From a bacterium (lineage in GTDB: Bacteria > Bacillota_I > Bacilli_A > Izemoplasmatales > UBA1188), in assembly GCA_017960565.1 (NCBI GenBank), contig JAGCYY010000008.1, positions 1 through 58,531 on the forward strand: a stretch of 58,531 nt of DNA, given 5' to 3'. The translations under genes and the position numbers were made by a program. Numbering within the stretch: position 1 is the stretch's first letter; every line of letters begins with the position of its first letter. Shown here piece by piece: positions 54,110 to 58,531 of the stretch. The notes beneath the pieces are model-generated. The model was not told where the DNA came from, searched no databases, and worked only from the letters and a program-made list of their open reading frames with translations.

Positions 54110-55216
54110 TTATTTTGATAATTTATTAATTAAAGAATTAATTTCATCATTAGACATTCCACCATTTAAGAGATATGATTTTGCTGAAGCAACTAAATCT
54201 ATTTCATTTAATGGTGTGTTTTCATCATTTGTAATAAACCTAAGCATCTCATCCATATTCATGTTTTTGATGATATCATATTTTTCACTTCTTTTATCGA
54301 TTTTATAATAGTTATAATATGTGGTCATATAATCATCAACAATTTCATTATATGTTGCACCAAGAAGTGCCTCAAGGAGAATACACACGAATCCAGTTCT
54401 ATCTTTACCTTCAAGACAATGAATAAGATATGGTCCATCATTATCAATTATATCTTTTAAACCACGACATACCTTATTCTGAAAATCTTTAGATTTATAA
54501 TTCATATTTAAGGTTAAAAGAGAATAGTTGTTTTCTTGATATAAAGATAAGAAATATGGTGAATTGAAATCTTCTTTAGCAATAAATTCATCGATCTTTT
54601 CTTTTGTATCTGCCAGATTTAACATATACATAATATTATATTCTGACATTAGACTATCTACATAACTTGCTCGTTTATGTTTATTGTCACATGGTGATGC
54701 TGAACGATATAGTGTATTCTCTTTGATATTTCCAACAGCTATATTTCTAAAATTAGCGAATTCAATATCTGTTTCATATTTATTTCTTTCATCATAATAT
54801 TTAATATTTAATGCATTTTGAATATCTAGATATTTCTTCTTTTTGTTTAAAGATATTGATGCTGTATCGCTATCTTCTAATTCAGCAATTATCCAAGTAT
54901 CATCACCGCAATTTATTTGAACTTCTATATAATCATGCCCTGGATAGCCTACTAACAAATAATCACCAGCAGGGACATAATAACCACTAAAATATGGGAT
55001 ATCATCTAAGGTGTAACCATTAGAGAATGATATATCTACACTATCGCCAAAATCATATCCTAGATTATTAAAATTATCTATTGATGATTTTATATAGATA
55101 CCACCAAATTCTAAATCATGTTCTATTGAAGCATTATCGAGATTTTGAACATTTTTGCAAGCCGAGATAAAAAAGACTGATAATAATATTGTGATTAATA
55201 ATAGTATTTTTTTCAT
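54110..55216 (-). CDS. Lipoprotein with dual-specificity/tyrosine phosphatase domain
   Basis: Start at ATG 55216 (GAGG 5 bases before); an upstream GTG at 55222 overlaps the ribosome site. The product (368 residues) has a lipoprotein signal (LLSVFFISAC). An N-terminal domain of about 110 residues shows weak likeness to the small domain of SAM-dependent hydrolases, which I hold loosely. A phosphatase domain has the CX5R loop HCLEGKDRTGF near residue 275 and LYRSASP before it, as in Y_phosphatase3 enzymes. It should act outside the cell on phosphotyrosine, phosphoinositide-like or other phosphoesters. It is 10 bases downstream of the phospholipase gene, so both probably form one operon. Confidence 0.8.
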   Translation of the reverse strand: MKKILLLITILLSVFFISACKNVQNLDNASIEHDLEFGGIYIKSSIDNFNNLGYDFGDSVDISFSNGYTLDDIPYFSGYYVPAGDYLLVGYPGHDYIEVQINCGDDTWIIAELEDSDTASISLNKKKKYLDIQNALNIKYYDERNKYETDIEFANFRNIAVGNIKENTLYRSASPCDNKHKRASYVDSLMSEYNIMYMLNLADTKEKIDEFIAKEDFNSPYFLSLYQENNYSLLTLNMNYKSKDFQNKVCRGLKDIIDNDGPYLIHCLEGKDRTGFVCILLEALLGATYNEIVDDYMTTYYNYYKIDKRSEKYDIIKNMNMDEMLRFITNDENTPLNEIDLVASAKSYLLNGGMSNDEINSLINKLSK

Positions 55217-55232
55217 AAGCACCTCAAATATT

Positions 55233-57779
55233 TTAATATCTTATTTCAATTGTTTTCTTCCAGAAGCCATCATTGATGTCGATAGATGAACGCGCTTCCA
55301 TTACTGTTGGGCCTGCGAATCTTTGAACAAATAGTGGCGTACAGGAATTAAGATCTACTAGTGCGATAAAATCTATTGTCCAGTAATCAGTATATTTTCC
55401 TTCTTTAATGATAGAAAATTTTTCAATATCTTGAACGTTGATATCGGATTTAAGCTTCTTGTAGAAGAATTCAATATTTCCAGTTTCATTAGCATTATAG
55501 TCTTTGCCTTTATCAAAATCAATATAATCTGGTTTATCATTCTTAAATGTGATCCATAAGCGAATATTATCATCGGTTCCAGAAAATAGATTTTCTGATG
55601 TTTTAACTATTACGCCTAAATCTCTAGTATACCAGCCGTTAGATATTCCTTTAAAGTTTATTTTCTTTAATGTTATATCATGTGGTTTATCATCTTTCTT
55701 TAATTCATCTATATAAGATATACATCTAAAAGATGTCCCTTCAAAAAGATATACATGATCAAGTGTCTTTCTAGAATCTAGAGTATATTCAATTTTCTTG
55801 ATATCATTAAAACTTGAAAACAATGGGAAATATTTTATATCATATCCTTCATTGATTCGATAAAATGAATGAGTCCAAGAATTTTCGTATCCAGATTTAG
55901 TATATAATTTTAAAGTTAATTCTTTTTCAAGTAGAGTATCATTCCCAAAATACACCATATATATTCCAGCAAGATGATCAAAATCACTAGTATCTTTTCT
56001 TAAAAGATTGTCACTTATTCTTAAATCTTTATATTGAACTTTATTTGTGAGAGAGAACGAATTACTTCTCGCAATCAATTTACCAGTAGATCTATCAGTA
56101 ACATATACTGCTTTAAAATCAGCATCATTTGTTCCAAATTTTACGATAGAGACAGATTTAATTGATGAATATGGAATAAATTCTGGCAGATAAATATCAT
56201 AATTATAGACACTGCCACTCTTAAAATCATTCTTTCCACCATGATCTAATAAGAAACGATATGATTCTCTTCCATCACCAATTTCTAAATATACATCATC
56301 ACTAGTATCGGCATACATATTTCCTTGCATAACGATAGTGGTTCTTACACTATATGTTCCATGTTTATAATCTGTGCCTTCAAATGTATAATCTAAATTA
56401 TTGGTTTTTAGTGTGAATAGTTTATTTAGATTATTGGCACCAAGCATACATAAAAGGCCCATCTTTAGACATCTTTTAAATTCTTTATAATCTTGGTTAT
56501 CAATGTTCGTAGATTTACCGTAATTACCCCATTTATAATCGAGATAATCTGTGAATTTCACATTGTATGCCCTATATTTGCCTTTGCTTCTAGCGAAGGC
56601 GTTAAAGTCTTTATCTTTAGTAAAAATTTCTCTAACTTTAGCGTTTTGTTTTTCACAATATCTATCTGCATTTAAGATTAGTTTTGGATCCTTAAATAGA
56701 TTTCTGATATATTGTTTCTCAGCATTGAGATTCTTAATATCGTTCTTACCTCCACCGAGTGATATGACAATACCTTTAAGAAGAAAACCTACGATTCTTT
56801 CTTTTATTAATTCACCAATTCTATCAGCCACACTGGTAAATAAACGATTTAAACCAAGAGTTAATACATCCGCAATTGTCTGTGCGGCAAGACCAAAGAT
56901 GTTCATCACAGTTTGAACTGCATCTCCTGCACCTTCAAGATCCGCAAAACTTAAAGCATAATTTGTGAGAAGATGAATTATTTGGTCTTTACATTCTTCA
57001 TATGCTTCATTTAGTCCATATCTAACATCTAATTTGGCAAATGTGCTCCAGATATTTAGCCAAGCATTGATATATTCTTCTCTTTTTTCGATTCCTCTTA
57101 TGGTATTTGAAGTATAAGTTGCTTTATAGTAATTCTTAATCATTTGTGGTAGGACATTGAATGATGTGAGTTTAGTTTCAGCTGAACCATTCTCTACCAT
57201 AAACATATATGCTTCTAAACTACCAAAACATTTCTTGATGAAATCGAGAGGCACTTCTATTTCGAGGTTTTCTGTCTTTGGTACTTTCATATCCATATAT
57301 GTTTCAATCATCATATGTCTTAAAATAATACTCAGATCTTTTTTACCTTTTTCTGATTCGCCGACTTTGATTAACTCAACGATGAGATCAGAAATACTTG
57401 GAAAGAAACCACCAGCATAATAATTTACATCTTCATGTCCAAATAAATCGGTTGCATAATGCGTGATATAACCTAAATAAAATGCTAGTGCAGGATAATA
57501 GTCACTAGATGTTTTAGGATATCTTGATAAGACATCTCTCATTCTTTTAAGCCAAATGCCAGAGTTTTTTGGATGCATTTGAGTCTGCCCAAACAACATA
57601 TCTGGAAAGAAATCTGGTCCGACAGCACCAGCTCTATATTCCTGTGGATGATTTTTAAGAGCGATAATAAAATCATCAGGAATTTCATATGATTTATAAT
57701 CTATAGATATCCTTCCATCACAAGCTAGAATCTTTTCTCTAAGGATATTTGCCATAAATATATGAGATTTACTCTTCAT
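55233..57779 (-). CDS. Zinc-dependent phospholipase C-like protein with PLAT-like repeats
   Basis: An 848-residue protein. Residues 1-200 look like the zinc-dependent PLC (alpha-toxin) fold: KSHIFMANIL, GAVGPDFFPDM and GYITHYATDLFGHED supply Asp and His metal ligands (HxxxDxxxH). A helical middle part follows. The C-terminal 350 residues contain PLAT/LH2-like stretches, e.g. IVKTSENLFSGTDDNIRLWI and TTIVMQGNMYADTSDDVYLE. Alpha-toxin itself has a single PLAT domain, so several copies would be an expansion. No signal peptide is visible, unlike secreted PLCs. The start is directly after the stop of the 200-residue gene. Substrate and location are unknown. Confidence 0.75.
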   Translation of the reverse strand: MKSKSHIFMANILREKILACDGRISIDYKSYEIPDDFIIALKNHPQEYRAGAVGPDFFPDMLFGQTQMHPKNSGIWLKRMRDVLSRYPKTSSDYYPALAFYLGYITHYATDLFGHEDVNYYAGGFFPSISDLIVELIKVGESEKGKKDLSIILRHMMIETYMDMKVPKTENLEIEVPLDFIKKCFGSLEAYMFMVENGSAETKLTSFNVLPQMIKNYYKATYTSNTIRGIEKREEYINAWLNIWSTFAKLDVRYGLNEAYEECKDQIIHLLTNYALSFADLEGAGDAVQTVMNIFGLAAQTIADVLTLGLNRLFTSVADRIGELIKERIVGFLLKGIVISLGGGKNDIKNLNAEKQYIRNLFKDPKLILNADRYCEKQNAKVREIFTKDKDFNAFARSKGKYRAYNVKFTDYLDYKWGNYGKSTNIDNQDYKEFKRCLKMGLLCMLGANNLNKLFTLKTNNLDYTFEGTDYKHGTYSVRTTIVMQGNMYADTSDDVYLEIGDGRESYRFLLDHGGKNDFKSGSVYNYDIYLPEFIPYSSIKSVSIVKFGTNDADFKAVYVTDRSTGKLIARSNSFSLTNKVQYKDLRISDNLLRKDTSDFDHLAGIYMVYFGNDTLLEKELTLKLYTKSGYENSWTHSFYRINEGYDIKYFPLFSSFNDIKKIEYTLDSRKTLDHVYLFEGTSFRCISYIDELKKDDKPHDITLKKINFKGISNGWYTRDLGVIVKTSENLFSGTDDNIRLWITFKNDKPDYIDFDKGKDYNANETGNIEFFYKKLKSDINVQDIEKFSIIKEGKYTDYWTIDFIALVDLNSCTPLFVQRFAGPTVMEARSSIDINDGFWKKTIEIRY

Positions 57780-58382
57780 TTAGACTACCTCCTCTATAAA
57801 ATTGATTCTTTTTTCATCTTCTTCATCTATCTCAAAATATTTATAATAGAATCTTTTTAAAGTTTCGTTTTTTAAAAATGGATTGTTTAGGTTGGTCCAT
57901 TGTTTAACGCTTGTAGGATTGGTTTTTTCATCTATTGTGCCTGAATTTCTATAATCTTTATATCCAGCTCCATCAAGGCTTATTAAATATGATATGATTT
58001 TAGGATCAAAATCAAATTCATAATCTTTAGGTTCATAATTTACAACATACTTTTTTTCGTATTTTTCGATATTTCTAATTTTATCTAGGACACTATTATA
58101 ATCTTGACTAATTTGTTCAGCTGATGCGCCACTAATTTTACCAAATTGATTTAAGATATTTGTATCTTCTTTCTCATCCGTTTCTGAAGATTTTATACCT
58201 TTAAAAATTTCACCAAGAGTTTTTAACATTTCTTTGGCTTCTGGATTATTATCTAGTTCTTTTTTCATGTATTCAAGTTCTTTTTTAGCTCCTTCAAATT
58301 CAAGTTTACGTTTTTCCTCTAAAGATAAATTTGAGGGATTTTTGTCGATCTTTTTCTTTTTAAGATCTCTTCTTTCAAACAT
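57780..58382 (-). CDS. Hypothetical protein before the phospholipase
   Basis: A 200-residue protein I do not recognise. The N-terminal third is charged and helical (EEKRKLEFEGAKKELEYMKK) and the rest is mixed, ending in an acidic patch. It has no signal peptide. Its stop is immediately followed by the phospholipase ATG, so translation is coupled; a chaperone or partner of the phospholipase is possible. An AAGGAGGT ribosome site precedes the ATG. Confidence 0.75.
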   Translation of the reverse strand: MFERRDLKKKKIDKNPSNLSLEEKRKLEFEGAKKELEYMKKELDNNPEAKEMLKTLGEIFKGIKSSETDEKEDTNILNQFGKISGASAEQISQDYNSVLDKIRNIEKYEKKYVVNYEPKDYEFDFDPKIISYLISLDGAGYKDYRNSGTIDEKTNPTSVKQWTNLNNPFLKNETLKRFYYKYFEIDEEDEKRINFIEEVV

Positions 58383-58469
58383 ATAAGATTACCTCCTTAT
58401 ATAATATATTTTGATATTTAGAATATCATAATTTTTTTAACAAGGTATCCATAGTTGATGGGTATCCTT

Positions 58470-58485
58470 GACCCCCATGGGGGTC
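58470..58485. repeat. GC-rich perfect palindrome
   Basis: GACCCCCATGGGGGTC, followed by GCGGCGACC, in DNA otherwise very AT-rich. No protein or known RNA fits within the last 150 bases of the window; the rest of 58383-58531 holds the leader of the last gene. Confidence 0.6.
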
Positions 58486-58531
58486 GCGGCGACCTTCATT
58501 CGCCTGATTATAATTATTTCATCTTAGTGAT

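Overview
The window is an AT-rich stretch of a low-GC Gram-positive chromosome using the standard code (UGA is a stop, and strong AGGAGG-type ribosome sites are common). FtsZ, RuvB, Tgt/QueA, trigger factor, MutS2, RNase HIII, TypA, a HydABC-type [FeFe] hydrogenase, PduL and SipW/TasA-type matrix genes fit an anaerobic, fermentative member of the Bacilli. It may belong to one of the lineages near the Mollicutes (RF39, Haloplasma or Izemoplasma-like). That placement is inference. No rRNA, tRNA, CRISPR array or transposase gene was seen.

Layout. 1-6.5 kb holds housekeeping genes: tig, and an operon mutS2-truB-ribF divergent from rnhC. 6.5-11.8 kb is a three-gene cassette in which every protein carries a zinc ribbon: an SPFH scaffold, a trypsin-like protease and a TIR-helical repeat-membrane protein. 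11.9-17.6 kb is ruvB-queA-pduL-tgt-ftsZ-surE. 17.6-21.8 kb is the electron-bifurcating hydrogenase operon hydC-hydB-hydA. 21.9-28.2 kb, on the plus strand, encodes two giant soluble coiled-coil proteins of unknown function. 28.5-33.5 kb holds a small hypothetical gene, an M3-like metallopeptidase lipoprotein, a ThrE-type transporter, a NUDIX hydrolase and an AlkD-like protein.

33.5-47.2 kb is the most coherent and unusual region, read on the minus strand. A promoter and a GEMM-I (cyclic di-GMP-I) riboswitch with a competing terminator lead into three secreted TasA/camelysin-like proteins and an O-antigen-ligase-like membrane protein. A second GEMM-I riboswitch lies before a SipW-like signal peptidase. 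Next comes a tightly overlapping operon: a membrane-anchored McrB-like AAA+ ATPase, a DUF2357-like McrC-type partner, a second SipW-like peptidase, and two membrane EAL proteins (one apparently active, one degenerate). The reading I favour is a surface-fibre or matrix system switched on by c-di-GMP, with its own turnover enzymes and a repurposed McrBC-like machine.

47.2-58.5 kb holds two unknown small genes, a broken ADP-ribosylglycohydrolase, a hybrid histidine kinase behind a promoter with an operator-like inverted repeat, typA with a perfect cre-like site upstream, a phosphatase lipoprotein, a zinc-dependent phospholipase C with PLAT-like repeats but no signal peptide, and an unknown leading gene. 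Many promoters here are TGnTATAAT with 17-base spacers, and several genes appear to be leaderless or nearly so.
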